A stretch of 64,000 bases of DNA, taken from Cristatella mucedo. Taxonomy: Eukaryota; Bryozoa; Phylactolaemata; Cristatellidae. This document shows positions 11,167-23,400 of the stretch, piece after piece. The stretch's first letter is position 1; the number at the start of each line of letters is the position of its first letter. The stretch covers positions 91,001 through 155,000 of the forward strand of contig WPIO01000163.1 of NCBI GenBank assembly GCA_009760855.2, given 5' to 3'. Position numbers and translations under genes: made by a program. The notes under the pieces were generated by a model. The model was not told the origin of the DNA. It made no database searches and worked only from the letters and a program-made list of their open reading frames with translations.

Positions 11167-14100
11167 TGAGAGGCAGTGTGCCTGTGCGGCATATGTCAGT
11201 GCGTGTGCGTGTGCTGCATCTGTGTATGAGGGTGCCTCAACGTGTGTGTGTCCCTAAAAAAGCACCAGTACTCCATAGCAGGTCTTGACTACCTATAGAT
11301 CAAGCTAGAGCAACTTATGTTGCTGCCAGTAAGTACCCACCAATACTTCATTCCTGTCAGTCTCTTATCAGATGAAACAGATCGCTGAGTGGGGAGTTAA
11401 GCAATTCTACACTCGCTCCACAGTGTGGACTACCGTCTTATAGAGCCGTGATGGCACTCTAGGTAAGGCGGTTGCTTTTCACGACCTCAGTCCGAGGTCG
11501 TGGGTTCGAATCATGTGGTGGGTGATTCTCAATTGCTGCTGAAGCAGTGGTTGTATCCGTAAAGGCTCTTCTGTCGCTTTGCAAAAGAGGCTGTTAAATC
11601 AGCTAGTATTTATTTATATGCAGCATGAAATTCAATAAAAGCAAACCTAAAATTTTTACGCAGGCAGTTAATAATTTACTACAAGATGAGATCACATCAG
11701 ATAAAGCACAGCTGTATAGGTTTTCCGTTATGCACTCTCCTCAAAGCTAAAATGCTGCATACAATCAGTGAAACCAACAGAGTACATCGATGCTCCTTTC
11801 ATACGGTGTCGCAGTCCTCTGACTGTACATGCTGGGTGTGCATAGGACGGACGTCCACAAACCCTTGCAAAGTGAAAGGCTCGCAATAGCACATCAATCT
11901 TGCACTCTCATGCGCAAATTTCCCGGTCTATGGCCGAGAATATGGCCGAGGCCAACATGCCAAACAGCCTCGCCAACCTGCTCGGTTGCCCATCGCTAGT
12001 GCAGATTAGGAACTGACGCTGCTTCGAGACCTGCAGGCGAGGGGCGGGTCCGAGCAGGCGAGCTTGGCCCGACCAGCATGCAGCCCTGAGACCCAACCTC
12101 TTACCTGCTTGCCGCCATTGGCGTCGTAAAACTCGTAGCCGGACAAGGGCAGACCGCCGATGTGCACGTTAGGGTGGTAGGCGTGAAATCGGCTGCGTCC
12201 CTTGGGATCAAGGGAGCTTGCAGGACGCACACCCAGCTTCTCCATGCAGCGACCCAGCTCGACGTCCTCGTCGATCGTAGCGATCCCGCAGACGTCAGTC
12301 CGCCCGTATCCGTCAGCTCCAAAGCGTCGCAACGCCTCCCTGCTCAGCACGTAGCCGGCGCCTGTGGGCGAACGGACGCTGAGCGAGTGCCGGAGACGAG
12401 CAACAGCTGAGACACGAGCGGCCGCCGCCTGCTGCATAGGCCGAAGGGCCTCGCTCGAATGCGGCCGCAGCGGCGGTAGCCGAGGGCTAGGGTGCAAGCT
12501 TGTGAACCACCGAGCAAGCTACTGGAGCTGTGCTGAGAGCTGACGCCAGCTCGGCACTAAGGCGTCTACTTGTCAGTCCTGAGCTTCTGTCCTGTTTTTG
12601 TGCTGCTCTACATTGCTTTGGTCTCTGCTTGTTCGAGCTTGTTTGCCTGATCAGCTCTGCTTGTTTCAAATGAGGCGAAAAATATTTTGGATTTCGGCTA
12701 GATAGATTTTCCTCTATGTCCTCAATTACGCCAAATAAAGCTCCAGGACATTTAATGACGTATACAGCAACATGTATCACACCGAAATCAGAAATCTTTC
12801 TTGCTTCATTGAAAACAAGCAGAGCTGAAATCGCATTTTAAATTTCTCACCGATACTTGTAGTATTAGCCGAGTTATGGGATTTACGAGGCGCCAACCGA
12901 CCCTGGAAATCAAGCTGTATAAAAGTCACAAGAATGCACCTCCACAAGCTTAAAGCATGTATCAGGATCTACCAAGGTTCGAAAAGTTGGGATACAAGTA
13001 GCTTAAGATGCTGAGATCGGTAAAAATTTTATTTGTAGATTTGTGGCTTCTCCCTCAGCCTCTCTCAGGCTCAGTCTCGGCTTCTAACAAACGTGATAGA
13101 ATAACAAAAGCCCAATCCAAATGCCGATGTCAACCATTAGCCAGCCATCTCCTCAATCAGATCAGCTCCCAGATAAGCACCTTATCCAATGTTTTTTTAG
13201 CGAAATCTACTCGACTCATCTCTCTCACTACCATGCAGCACCTCGGGGTCCACCGTCCAGTGCCTGCCAATAGCATCGAACTCTTCTCGGGGTTTGCCTC
13301 CAATTTCAAGAAGACCACTATTCTCTATCTAAGATACGTTTATTTGCTGCTATCCTGCATAAAGAGCATAATAAACATGTCTTTGTTCAGGTCTTGTCCC
13401 TGCATTTTTTGAAAAACTTGTTACGAGGCAACTTGCTAAGAAGGCAACGTTAAACAAGGAGAGCTTAAGCAACTTCCGTATCCTTTGCTACTGCCGTTCA
13501 TACGAAAAAACACTTAACGATTACAGGCAGGCAATGTAAAAACTGTACGGCAAAACTTCAAATCGAACGCGTAACTTCCTGTCGGGCTGTCGGCCTAATA
13601 ACTCCACAGAGCCAGCATGGCTTAGAGTGCACGTCGGGCTTCTCAAGAATGCAGACTAAGTTAGAGTATCACCGTTTACTTTGCTAGACCGTTTGAGAGC
13701 AGCATTTAATACTATCGATCACCGAGTCCTTCTCGAGTGCCTCTCATCTCGCCCGGGCCTCATAGGCAGGGTACTGCAATGGTTCAGGTCCTATCATCGT
13801 GGGAGGCTCCGAGCATTGGTATCAAGGGGCAGCAATCATTCGAGAATCCTCTAAAGTATAGGGTATCTGGGTCTTTGCACTTGCTTCTCTTCTTTTTACA
13901 ATGTATGCTTTCTCTTTCTCTCACTCGCTCTCTCTCCCGCTCGTTCTCTTCCCAATGTATCACCAAGCACGCTTTAAGCTTTCACTTCTATTCAGATGAA
14001 AAATTGTACCTATGCTTTGATCCCTCTTAGATTTTCAGCACGTGAAACTCTGTAAACCCCCTTGCTGCATGTAGTAATGACATCCGCACATAGATGGCAG

Positions 14101-17100
14101 TAGACTTTCTCAAATGTGATGACAAGAAAGCCGACCTGCTAAGTCAGTAAACAGTACTAGCTGTATTAACAGCCTCTTTTTATAGCGCCAGGAGAGCCTT
14201 TACGGCTACCACCACCGCTTGCAGCAGCAATAAACGATCGCTTACTGCAGGATTCGAACCCACCACCTCGGGACCGAGGTCATGAAAAGCCGAAGCTAGT
14301 GTGACGTCGCATCTCACCGAACCGAAATCCAGCCGTGAGCCAATCTGATGTTACTAAGTAATCAGAAAGTCTAGCCAAAAAGGTGTGTAGAGCACCTCCA
14401 GTGACATACCTAAGTAATATAGGAGTCCCATACCAAAGTGACTTTTCACAAGATTACCATACCAGCACTACAGTCTGTATTGCATCTTGCAGCTAAACAA
14501 TATAGCAAGAATTCCGACCAGCATACCCGGGGGTACCACATTTAATTTTGGTTATCTGGGCATCTGCGACATCTAGCGCCTCGATTCGTGCAGCTGACTA
14601 TTTGCAGGTCCTCTTCTCCTCAGTGAAGCCCAGCAGGTGCTTCCAATCCCTTCAAGACTCCGAAGCCAGGTTATAACGTCGTAAACGTCGCAATCGTCCC
14701 ATTGCAACTCTTCTCTCTGACATACAATGGCTATTATGGAATTTAATTTGAAAACACACCTATTTAGGACAGCATTTAATGGGTCCCTGTGATTCGTCTT
14801 TCACGTACTTATCGGTGCTGACACTGTGCTTGCGAGCACTAACTAAATTTGCATGCTGACCCTGTGCATGTCACCCCTAACCATGTTATTCATTTTGTGT
14901 GACTGTCAAGCATGATTTTACTCACCATTCAATTGAATTTCCTTTTGCAGCAAATGTAAAGCGCCTAGAGAGAGAGAGATTGAGTACTCTGAGGGCAATT
15001 TATGAAGTGCATTATTACTGTTATTACTATTATTGCGATGCGATTACCTCTCCTTGCATTGGACATCCTATCATTCCACCAGAAGTGCTACTTTTTCGAA
15101 AAATCTGTGCACCTCGCAGCAGGCATTAGTACGGCGTCGAGAAGGGTGACTTCAGCGGTCTCTGTAGCTGCTAGGTCGCTTGTTGTCCCACAGCTTCTGC
15201 AACCGCCCTACCACTCAATGTCTCATCACCCACTCCTGGGATTACACCATTCCGTAACGGTACATGTTCCGAGGGAGAGTTGTTTGCATTCAAGTAATGA
15301 GGCAACGGCATATCAACACAGCTACGAAAGCCTGGTGCGCTGGTGTAGCTGACTGGTGGCTTTGGTATCTCACAGCATTCATTATCGCCGGAGGAGATTA
15401 ATTTTGCGTAACGTACCTCCGCTATGGTAGCCCTGTGTGACGAACGGCTTGAAAAGATGGCCGAGAAAAATCGGATCGGTCGGGCTGTGTTGAGCGAGCA
15501 CGTACTTTAGATTCTCGACGACCACGTACGTGTCGTCATCTGCCTTCATGAACCAGTCGCTATCGTTCAGGTGATGATCGAATATGTACTTCAAAGCTTG
15601 CATCGTCTTATTTGGAAGGTTGTCTCGTCCTTCTTTACCTGTGACTTCTACCAAAAATACGCGGCGCTCATTTGAAAGACCAAAACCCTCTAGAGGTGCT
15701 GTCGTCTTAAATGAAACGTTTGCACGTTGCCCACGAGCAGCTGTATTGATCGCTTGCAAACTAGCGGCCTCTTCTACTCGTTGCTAACGTTGGAAGCGGC
15801 TGTCGTTGCTGTCGCAAATGAAACACTCGTTTCATTGCATTGAAACATTCATTTCATCGCAGCCAGCTAAGCTAGTGACTGCGACTCGAAGCAGAATCTT
15901 GGCAGAACGATCGCAAAGCTGCGTCGGATACAAATAGTGCACGTGCCCCAAAGACTCTCTGCTAGCGCCACCTCTGAAGAGCGAAAGCTAGAGCAACAGC
16001 CTGCCAGGAACCTTCATCCCGTCCTGCTATTGGCTGCTTCTAGTGAGGTCAGAGTTTAGATCCCTGGGCATGCTCCTGGCAAAAAACCCTGCCCTCCAAT
16101 TGGGCCCTTCGTGAGATCAAGAAGGGAATGGTGAAGTAAAGGTTAGCTGATTTAACGGCCTCTGCTATATAGTGGTAGAAGAGCCTTAAGGAGTACCACG
16201 AAGCTTCCTGTGGCGATAAAGGATCGCCCGTTGCAAAACTAGAAGCTTGCGACGCGTTCCGTGCCTGCTAGGGAGTATCTTAATGCAGGGTAGGACCGCC
16301 GGGGAAGGTTGTGCCTTAGCTAGCTGCACGGGGCAGACACAGCTAGCTAGCGCAGGCTAGCCGCAGTCGCCGAGGTAGCCGCCGAGCCGTCAGCCGCCTT
16401 ACTAATGACCCTTGAGTCGCCGTCATACGCTTCGGAGCTCATGAATAGCTGCCTGTCGCATCTCTTCAGCCAAGTTCTGTTGACCTCAGATCCGTGCGTG
16501 AGAAGCGTGCTCGGCGAAGTCATCACCCAGCAAAGGACTTTGACTTGTGGCCCAGACCGATTCGTGCGCTCCGACGCAATTTCCGAATGCGTCTGCTGCT
16601 GTATCTCCAAGTCTGAAAAACAAAGTCGCCGCAGCATTATAGAGAGAAGTTTGATAGCCAAGCGTGCGTTGCAAGGTAAAGTCGGAAGTCACGTGACATC
16701 CCAGCGACTAATGGGGTCAACAACGGAAACGGAACGGGCCCGGCACTGTTAATTCGCTGCCGATAAACGGGCATCCACCAGCCTTGACTCTCAGCATTGG
16801 CGGGGCTCCACGAAAGGACAGCAGGACAAGTTCCTCTTGTCACCAAGCTGTCAATCAGAGCCTCTAGCGCTCATGGCTTAGTCTTCTTTTTTCCAATTCA
16901 GGCTCTCCCTCTCGCGGATATATTCGCCAAACGCACTGTAGTATTTCACTTTTAGGCAGAGGACATGCAGCTGTTACTTTACTTTGAACCCTCCCAGCCC
17001 TCTAGCTTTTCAGGCTCACTCAACTCGGTTGCTGGGTGTGTTTCTGATATTCGTTCATCAATGGTAGCAAACGTTCTCAGATTGAAAGACGATGAGACCA

Positions 17101-19041
17101 ACTTTCTAGTTTGAATCAAACCCTGTGCAAACTCCTCAGAAATTCGAAGACCCTCGTCCCGCAAACTTGGACTTGGCCAGCATATTTCCAGCGGATTCTC
17201 AACTAAATCCGTGTACCATTTTTCAAATGTTACATATCATGGCAGGGCTCCGCGCCAGGGCAGCAGGTCGACAAGTGTACCATCACTAAACTTTGCCTCA
17301 GCTCCGTTCATGCTCAGAGTTCAGTTTTTTGAACGGTTAATTAAACAGTGTTTAGTGAACTGCAACCTAGCACGATAGTTGGTTGATAAGGGCTGGCCCT
17401 GGCCCAACGAGAAAGAGCTCATTCCTTCAGCTTCAGCAGAACGCCGTTCAGCAGCCTCTTTTGGCGTCTCTGCGGCCGGCACGTTACTGAACCACTTTAC
17501 CTCCTCAAAAGAATCGTCGGACTTTCGCTTCCTCCTCGGCGAAAGGTTTCTCTTACTCCTTCTTTGCTCTTTCTTTCAGCCTCTTCAGCGGTAGCGGCGG
17601 CAGCAGTCTTGTCGTCTGGAGGCCCCTGCGTTCGCATCGTCGCTGCCGAGAAAAAGCCTTTTCCGTTGAGCTTCTTTTCTTTCCAGATCCTGATTGATAT
17701 TCATTCGACAAATGTACTCACTGGGAGCAATTCAAGTCTAACAGTAACTCGCAGCCATCTAACCACACTGCTAAAGCTTTCACTTTTACTCAAATCCGGC
17801 AGTTCACTGATGTATCAACTCAGCTACGCCGGAAGCAGAAGCTGGGAAGCCACACTGGAGCGCCACCTACTAGAATGCCATGGTCGCCCCCAATAAAGCC
17901 CATTTTTAAGTTCTAACCCTTTTACACAGTTGACCTACTAGCTTTTCAATCTTATTCAATAACATCTTCATAGTACACTATGAGAGCGCAGGTTGCAGCT
18001 GCGTGCGCAACTTGGCGAATTATCACTCTCTTCCAATTTTCCTTTTCCCACCTTTTCCTTCCGCTCTCATTTTTTCTGAACCCTCATTGTATGACTACGA
18101 ATACAGTTCAGAGGACTCCATTTGAATGTGATGTCAGAGGCAGACAACCGGTTTAAATAAATAGAAAATTTTCTTTCACAAACCTTTCTTACTATGAGAA
18201 TAGGCGTCTGCAATTATGTCTATATAATGGAACTCAGCCAGGTTTCTTTAGACTTTTGTCTAAAAAGAAAATCCTCAGCATCAAGCATCAACTGTAAAGG
18301 TGCGATTGTTCGTAATGTGCTCGTAATGTATCAGTACAGGTGCAGTGTAGTAGGATGGCGTCGGGGTCGCCACATTTCATCAACGCAGCGTTAAGAGGCT
18401 GCATTCACACATCCGCTGCATTTTGGGGAAGTTTTGGACAAATTTATCAAAGCAGACTAAAAGTACTCGGTAAAAGTTATTGTGTTTAGACGTGCAAGCC
18501 CAACAAGCTATACTTTTGCATCCCCGTCATGGTATAAGCAAGCCCTTGGCACTTCACTTCACAAGCGACTACTGCAAGAGACCACTTCAAGAGAGGCTAC
18601 TAAGTATCGCTTGTTAGCTGATATATAATTTATTTTCACATTTACGCCGGTGGCAGGAGCAAGAAGAGAGACCGTCGAGAGCTTGCTATCCCGAGTATTT
18701 GGTGACAACTGACCGGCCACTCAGTAGCTGCAACTTCTGCACGGTGGACCCTACCTAATGTTGAACTGATAAGGGCGCGAACATCATCTTGTGCAAATAC
18801 ATTCCTTCACCCATCACCCCAGTACCACACTTTCCTGAGTTCGCCACCCACATCCTACCGCAGTGGGGTCAGCCAAGTTCAGGAGAGATTAGCCAGTTAG
18901 ACAGGGAGGATTTTACAGAACAAGATTTCAATTTTACAAAGGAGACTTAGGAGAAAAAACGAATGTCCACCGACCAGAACGGCCGCAACTATTTTGTTGT
19001 CTGTGACCCTGGTCTTACCAAGTTCCGACCCGCATCCCCTG

Positions 19042-19099
<58 letters not shown>

Positions 19100-19274
19100 G
19101 CGCTCCTTATCTAAGCCCCTCTCTTTTTCGCTGTATTTTCACTTTCTCTGTTATCGCACTCTCTCTCGCTCTCCATCCCTTTCTCCTCATACTCGTACGT
19201 ACATGTTTTTATCGGGCTCTTCCTCTCTCACTTTCTCTCTCACTCCCTCGAAATCTTACTCTCTTTCTCTCTTC

Positions 19275-19305
<31 letters not shown>

Positions 19306-20960
19306 CAATCTCTTGCACACTTTTTTTTCTTTCGCCGTCTTTCTCGTGCACCTAGATTCCTGCAACTTCTGCTCTTCAGACCCGAAGCATTGAGTGATCT
19401 CGATTGAATACAAATGATGCCCCACTCAGCAGCTCGCCTGGTCCTTCGTCAGTGAAGTCGATGCCAAATCACAAAACGTCTAGCTAAGCTTTGCTGGCTC
19501 CCTATTAGGCATCGGAGTGACTTCCTCGTTCCTCTATTTCCCCTAGAGGTCGCTTTGCTCGCTACAGCCGCCTACCGATCCGAACCCTGCTGCTGATGCT
19601 GCTGCTTCAGTGTGGCCCTCTCATCCACTGCTCCTCGGCCTCCAGTCGTCCCGCCCTTCCTCGCACTAAACGGAAATATTTGGCGATCGGGCCTTCCAAT
19701 CGGTCGCATCAAAGGTCTGAAATTTGCTTCGGGCTTCTGTCACTAGCTGCAAAGTGTTTGAATCATCCAAGTATCAGCTAGAAAAGCATATGTGTACCGC
19801 TCTGCTGTATCTGAGCTCATAGCATGCTTCTACTTTTTGTTCCTGTGTTTTTTGCGTACCTTTAAAGGAATGAGAGATTGGTAATCACAAGAGGGACTAA
19901 AATCTGGTGGCCTTGAGTATTTTTGATTGGCTTTTGCAAACACTGGCCTAAGCACGATGCTCATCTGCTTTAGCATGATTATCTAAGCATGATATCTTGC
20001 GTTCGTCATTAGTCCTTGGTTAAACCTTCTATTGCGGCGAGTGGATGAAGACGCCGGGATGAGATTTGTTCCTCTCGAGGCGCTACACAGCCAACCTGTT
20101 ATTATTATAATTCGCAAAGCTCTTTAACGTTATGTGGCACCCAGTGGAATCTTCGTGTGCTTTGCTTATCAGTGAATTACTGAGTGCACGTCGCTAGCTG
20201 GGGGTACTAATAGCCAAGAGCCGAGAATGTCTTTAGCAATGTCGGGTGCTTTTACATGCTCGCCAAGCCAGGACATCTCCATCGTAACCTTGATTTGTCA
20301 TGATCTATTAGTTATTTCACCACTATGCTATAAAATTCATCGATACCGTAATTGCCAATTAGACTTGCGCTCTTTTCGAAGTTCTTGATAAACTGTGTTT
20401 TCCGTTGCGAAAATCTTAAGCCAGAGAACTACTAAGGACTGAAAAAAGTAACATAATCAAACAAACCACCTTTTAGTGCTCACACTGATTCCGACCTTTA
20501 TTTCAACCCATCGTACCATCCTCAGACGCTTTTATTGCTTCCCCACTGAAAACCTTTACTTGAAGTGACTAGTCTTGCTTATGTTAATTGTAGTGGAAGA
20601 GCAAAGTACTACACCCCTGTGTAGCTGGCCCCGTGCAACATCAAATGTATTTTTATTAATGAAAAATGACTAGATAAACTAAGCAAAACATGCTATCGTG
20701 GCTGCCCGACAGCGACATCTCAAACAGAGGCAAACAAGGCGCGAAACGGTGCGTCAAGATGGCAAAAATTCAAGCGAAAGCGCGTAGCGAGAACTACCTT
20801 TTTGATAGTCATAGTCATTCGTGGACTTGCCAAGATCATGCGACTTTGCATGTTGTCTGGGACTGATTTGTGGCAGTTGTATCCACGCCATCAGTGCCAA
20901 TATTACGAACGCGGAGAACAGGCAGACCACAAGCAAGAGACGGTGTAAATTGAAAATCAT
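8586..20960 (-). CDS. C1GALT1: Core-1 beta-1,3-galactosyltransferase (T-synthase-like), gene copy A, five exons
   Basis: Spliced CDS join: 20960-20798, 16612-16403, 15647-15417, 12361-12105, 8741-8586 (minus), 1017 bases, 338 residues plus stop. Family role: transfers galactose from UDP-Gal to GalNAc-Ser/Thr, making the core-1 O-glycan in the Golgi. Seen: a short N-terminus, a hydrophobic anchor at about residues 8-30, a polar stem to about 76, then the GT31 domain. The domain holds LCWVMTSP (81-88), WFMKADDDTY (156-165, metal-binding DxD at 161-163), FVTQGYHSGGAGYVLS (193-208), ED..LGRCME (233-242) and MVSFHY (296-301). All introns are GT-AG and phases agree (1,1,1,0). Human C1GALT1 is 363 residues, so the length fits. 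Odd: the CC pair of the family's CCSD motif just before the SFHY motif is missing (GIDTVSD here). The start is the ATG directly before the anchor; copy B has an in-frame stop just upstream of the equivalent ATG. No clear promoter or poly(A) signal was identified. Confidence 0.9.
10940..11165. repeat. Intron-4 TA/TG microsatellite cluster, copy A
   Basis: Mixed TA then several TG runs, the longest about 11112-11164. The positionally equivalent clusters are 38906-39126 in B and 62548-62730 in C, each with different composition. Confidence 0.9.
11443..11606 (+). mobile_element. tRNA-derived SINE in intron 4, copy A
   Basis: Starts GAGCCGTGATGGCACTCTAGG (A-box-like) and has a perfect Pol III B box GGTTCGAATC at 11503-11512. 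Between them sits a strong hairpin CACGACCTC-AGTCC-GAGGTCGTG. The body ends CTCTTCTGTCGC..GCAAAAGAGGCTGTTAAATCAGCTAG. It is antisense to the host gene. Confidence 0.75.
12105..12361 (-). CDS. C1GALT1: Gene A exon 4: acceptor-side catalytic exon
   Basis: Residues 202-287. Acceptor GCCCACAG|GC, donor AAGCAG|GTAAGAG. Contains GGAGYVLSREAL, EDVELGRCMEKLGV and a family-like HPNVHIGG stretch. The open frame runs past both splice sites into the introns, but homology stops exactly at them. Confidence 0.9.
13590..15040 (+). mobile_element. Decayed CR1/L2-like LINE in intron 3 of gene A (antisense)
   Basis: Translation remnants in order: LRVHVGLLKNAD, TLLDRLRAAFNTIDHRVLL, QWFRSYH, FYSDEKLYLCFDPS (YADD box ruined to YSDE). 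Then come the KTHLFRTAFNGSL-like end and the AAATGTAAAGCGCCTAGAGAG 3' end with (ATT)n near 15010-15035. A CT-rich run at 13907-13945 replaces part of the RT, and a SINE sits inside at 14157-14317. Confidence 0.75.
14157..14317 (-). mobile_element. tRNA-derived SINE in intron 3, copy A
   Basis: Reverse-oriented member of the same family, inserted within an older LINE. B box GGTTCGAATC on minus at 14260-14251; body CTCTTT..TTTACGG..GCAGCAATAA resembles the intron-4 copy. Confidence 0.7.
15417..15647 (-). CDS. C1GALT1: Gene A exon 3: DxD catalytic exon
   Basis: Residues 125-201 plus the first base of codon 202. Acceptor TTGGTAG|AA, donor GGAG|GTACGT. Contains KEGRD, the DWFMKADDDTY metal/UDP-binding segment and the start of the QGY.SGG loop. 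Seventy-seven codon equivalents; splice phases 1 and 1 match both neighbours. Confidence 0.92.
16144..16240 (-). mobile_element. SINE fragment in intron 2, copy A
   Basis: Tail part of the same SINE (TTAGCTGATTTAACGGCCTC.. to GGATCGCCCGTTGC), lacking the tRNA-like head. Confidence 0.6.
16403..16612 (-). CDS. C1GALT1: Gene A exon 2: stem and start of catalytic domain
   Basis: Residues 55-124, with split codons at both ends. The acceptor is a good pyrimidine tract ending TTTTTCAG, and the donor is ATTA|GTAAGG. It carries LCWVMTSP and RTWLKRCD..LFMSSE, matching the ILCWVMTGP and TWAQRCN..LFMSSE stretches of animal C1GALT1. NRS and NRT are possible N-glycosylation sequons. Confidence 0.88.
19041..19302. 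repeat. (CT)n-rich tract, intron 1 of gene A
   Basis: Pure CT at about 19041-19095, CT-rich to 19302. The predicted reading frames through it are low-complexity artefacts. Confidence 0.9.
20798..20960 (-). CDS. C1GALT1: Gene A exon 1: cytoplasmic tail, signal anchor, start of stem
   Basis: Encodes residues 1-54 plus the first base of codon 55. An uninterrupted hydrophobic run from about residue 8 to 30 fits a type II signal anchor. It is followed by a polar, His/Lys/Asp-rich stem. The donor reads AAAAG|GTAGTT. The frame stays open upstream of the ATG in this copy, so a longer N-terminus cannot be excluded here. Copy B has a TGA six codons before the ATG, which argues for this start. Confidence 0.82.
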
Positions 20961-21500
20961 CCTTATCTCACATGGTCGCGACGTTGCCTCGTGATGTCTC
21001 TGCGTCTCGCTGTTGTAACCAGCTGGGCTGAAATCAGGCGTAATAAAAACGATTTCGGACTTGCATCGCATTTTTATGTTGTGTGTGCTTGTATCGAGTA
21101 AGTTGCTATGGCTCGTGGTTTTTTTATGCAGCCTACCAGCATGGGAATAAATAACGCTCACAAAAATACGCCACTCGGCGGTGGCTCGGCGGCCACCGGC
21201 CTGGAGCGTGCCTGTGACTGATTTCCGAGTCAGTGACTCGTTTTACACAAAAAAGATAAGCAACTGTTTTGGCTTGCAAATCTCCGATGGAAAAAATAGG
21301 TGGCACCGACCGTTTACTCGAAATTATGAAATGCAAACTTTTTGAAAAATTAGAGGAGTGGTATAAAGTATTTGCGATAAAATGAAATTTGACAGGAAAT
21401 TGATAGAGCCTGTGTCCAGAATAGCTTTGCTTGCGTCAGCGAAGCGTATGTCCACTGCGAATCCTGTAGAGTATTCTGTATTTATCTATTATGTATATAT

Positions 21501-21576
<76 letters not shown>

Positions 21577-23400
21577 ATATATGTATATGTACATATATAT
21601 ATATATATATATATGTGTGTGTATATATATGTATAATAGAATATATCAGTGTACTCCTCTAGAATCTGCAGAACCGCGTTAAAATCCTACTAAAATGGCT
21701 TTAGTTATCACCAGTTATGTGTTACTGCATCCTCGAGGTATTCGTATTAGATTATCGATATTTCGATATATCGAGATTAGATTATCGTATTAGATTACCG
21801 AGGTATTCGGTGTTTGCATTCAACGCAAGACTGAAACCTCAAGAGCCCTCAAAATAAGATTTCAACAGAGGCCTACAGTGGCCATAAGCGGCCCATTTCG
21901 CAGCAAGCAAGACGATGCCGTGTAAAAATTATGCTACGAATCGTTTGCTCGCAAGTTGACTCGCAGTTTATCCGAACTAGCGCTTTACTTTCAATGAGTC
22001 GTCAGAAGATGGCCACAGTACGAATGCACGAACTCAAAATGGCGGTCGCAAGATGCATACATGCCTGGCCACATGGTGACGTGCGTGCACGTCTCGGCAG
22101 AAGCATTCATCGCCTAAATAGAAGCTCTGAAGAATAGTTTCTGAGGCCAGCGCGCACTGGCGGCGCGGTATCGCGGTACCTATACGCCGCGGGCCGGGAG
22201 CGGCGGCCGCTATTCGCCATCTCAGCAGCAGCAGCAGCACGGAGAGCTTAGCAACGGCGTCTTCCGGCTCCTCGTTCGCAGCTTCTCATTCACTGACTCA
22301 CGCTTCTAGTTTGGGACAGAATCGGTACCCTCGCACTAAGTTTCGCTTGCAGCGGTTATCATAACCGCCGAGTGGTAGCTAAGCCTCAATCACTACACAG
22401 CCAGCGTGCACATCCATGTCACGTTCAGGCCACCGCCGCAGCTGCAGAGGACGAAGCGACGAAGCTGAGAGCAGACGTCGGTTGAACGCTTGCGAGCGCT
22501 CGCCCGACGTCTTGGTAACTTTGCGGGGGATGAGGGTGCGGAGGAGGAGGAAGTACGTACGCTGCTTTTATATAACTCGAGCGAACCTGGATGCGCTTCA
22601 AGAGCGCAAGCGTAGTAAACTGTGACTTGTCCCCTTACGCTCGGACCAACGGACTCGCTGCTCAACAATCGAATGACGTGTAATGGGAGTGGCGCCGGAC
22701 CGCCTATGACTCAAGCGCAGATGTCAAGTCCGGTTGCACTCTCTCCAGACGGCTTTCGACATCTTACCGTTGTAAATGCTGTGCTAGTCGACGGGGTCAA
22801 GTGCGCTAAGCGTGAGAAATGATTGGCTCAAAGGAATAACTACAGCGATAGGCAGGGGCCAGACAGGGATTGGAGGGATAGGCACCCGATGGCGTGAAGC
22901 GTGAAGACGCTCAAGGCGACCGTTAGTTGTATAGGGACCTGGCTGCGAGAGTTTCATTCGGGCGGACGAGAGCTAAATGGATGTAGTGGTAGTAAAACTC
23001 CTGCACTTGCGCAGATCTACAAGTAACATGATGTCGAATTTTAAGAAGCTCTAGCCAGCCATTTGTTGGAACAAATGACGTATAACAGAGCATCACAGCG
23101 AGCTGGGCTGCTGTGCCTTCGCCATCATTAATTATGGCCACTGACGGCAGCATTTTGCTGCCGCATTTGATAAAACCATTCCGTCTGCGCATCGGCAACT
23201 CTTCGTTCGGACTTTCCCGTTTTCATTTTCGGCCCAGATTCCCTTCGATTTGCACTGCACGGCGAATCTCTTTTTCTGCCTTCTTTATTTAGGAGCGGTC
23301 AAATGGCGGTCGCGCGCTCGCGCGCCTTCGCGTGGTGGTCCGGTCGCAGTCGGCGGGCCATTCGCAGACGGCACTCCTCCTGGGGCGGGGCGGGGCAGTA
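20961..23400. other. 5' flank of gene A, no separate gene seen
   Basis: Homologous to 49436-51240. Contains a (TA)n/(TG)n block at 21491-21636 (almost lost in B), a short CAG run at about 22225 and a GC-rich stretch at 22140-22560. It presumably contains the gene A promoter and 5' UTR, but no specific site can be named. Confidence 0.5.
21491..21636. repeat. (TA)n/(TG)n microsatellite upstream of gene A
   Basis: About 70 bases of nearly pure TA plus interrupted TA/TG runs. The B counterpart (about 49965-50005) is only a few degenerate TA units. Confidence 0.9.

Noticed and set aside
11443..11520. A functional tRNA gene
   Set aside because: B box present, but acceptor and T stems do not pair. 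Repeated with a common tail, so it is a SINE head.
12162..12410. Plus-strand frame antisense to exon 4 (also 40250-40498)
   Set aside because: Mirror frame of a conserved, GC-rich exon; no independent homology.
13737..14030. A gene for a YSDEKLYLCF protein
   Set aside because: It is the decayed YADD box of an antisense LINE, interrupted by a CT repeat.
20754..21161. N-terminal extension of gene A upstream of the chosen ATG
   Set aside because: Open in A only. B has an in-frame TGA just upstream, and a signal anchor right after the chosen Met fits the family.
22220..22242. CAG triplet run as a coding polyglutamine tract (also about 50505)
   Set aside because: Only about five units, in the noncoding 5' flank, no conserved frame around it.
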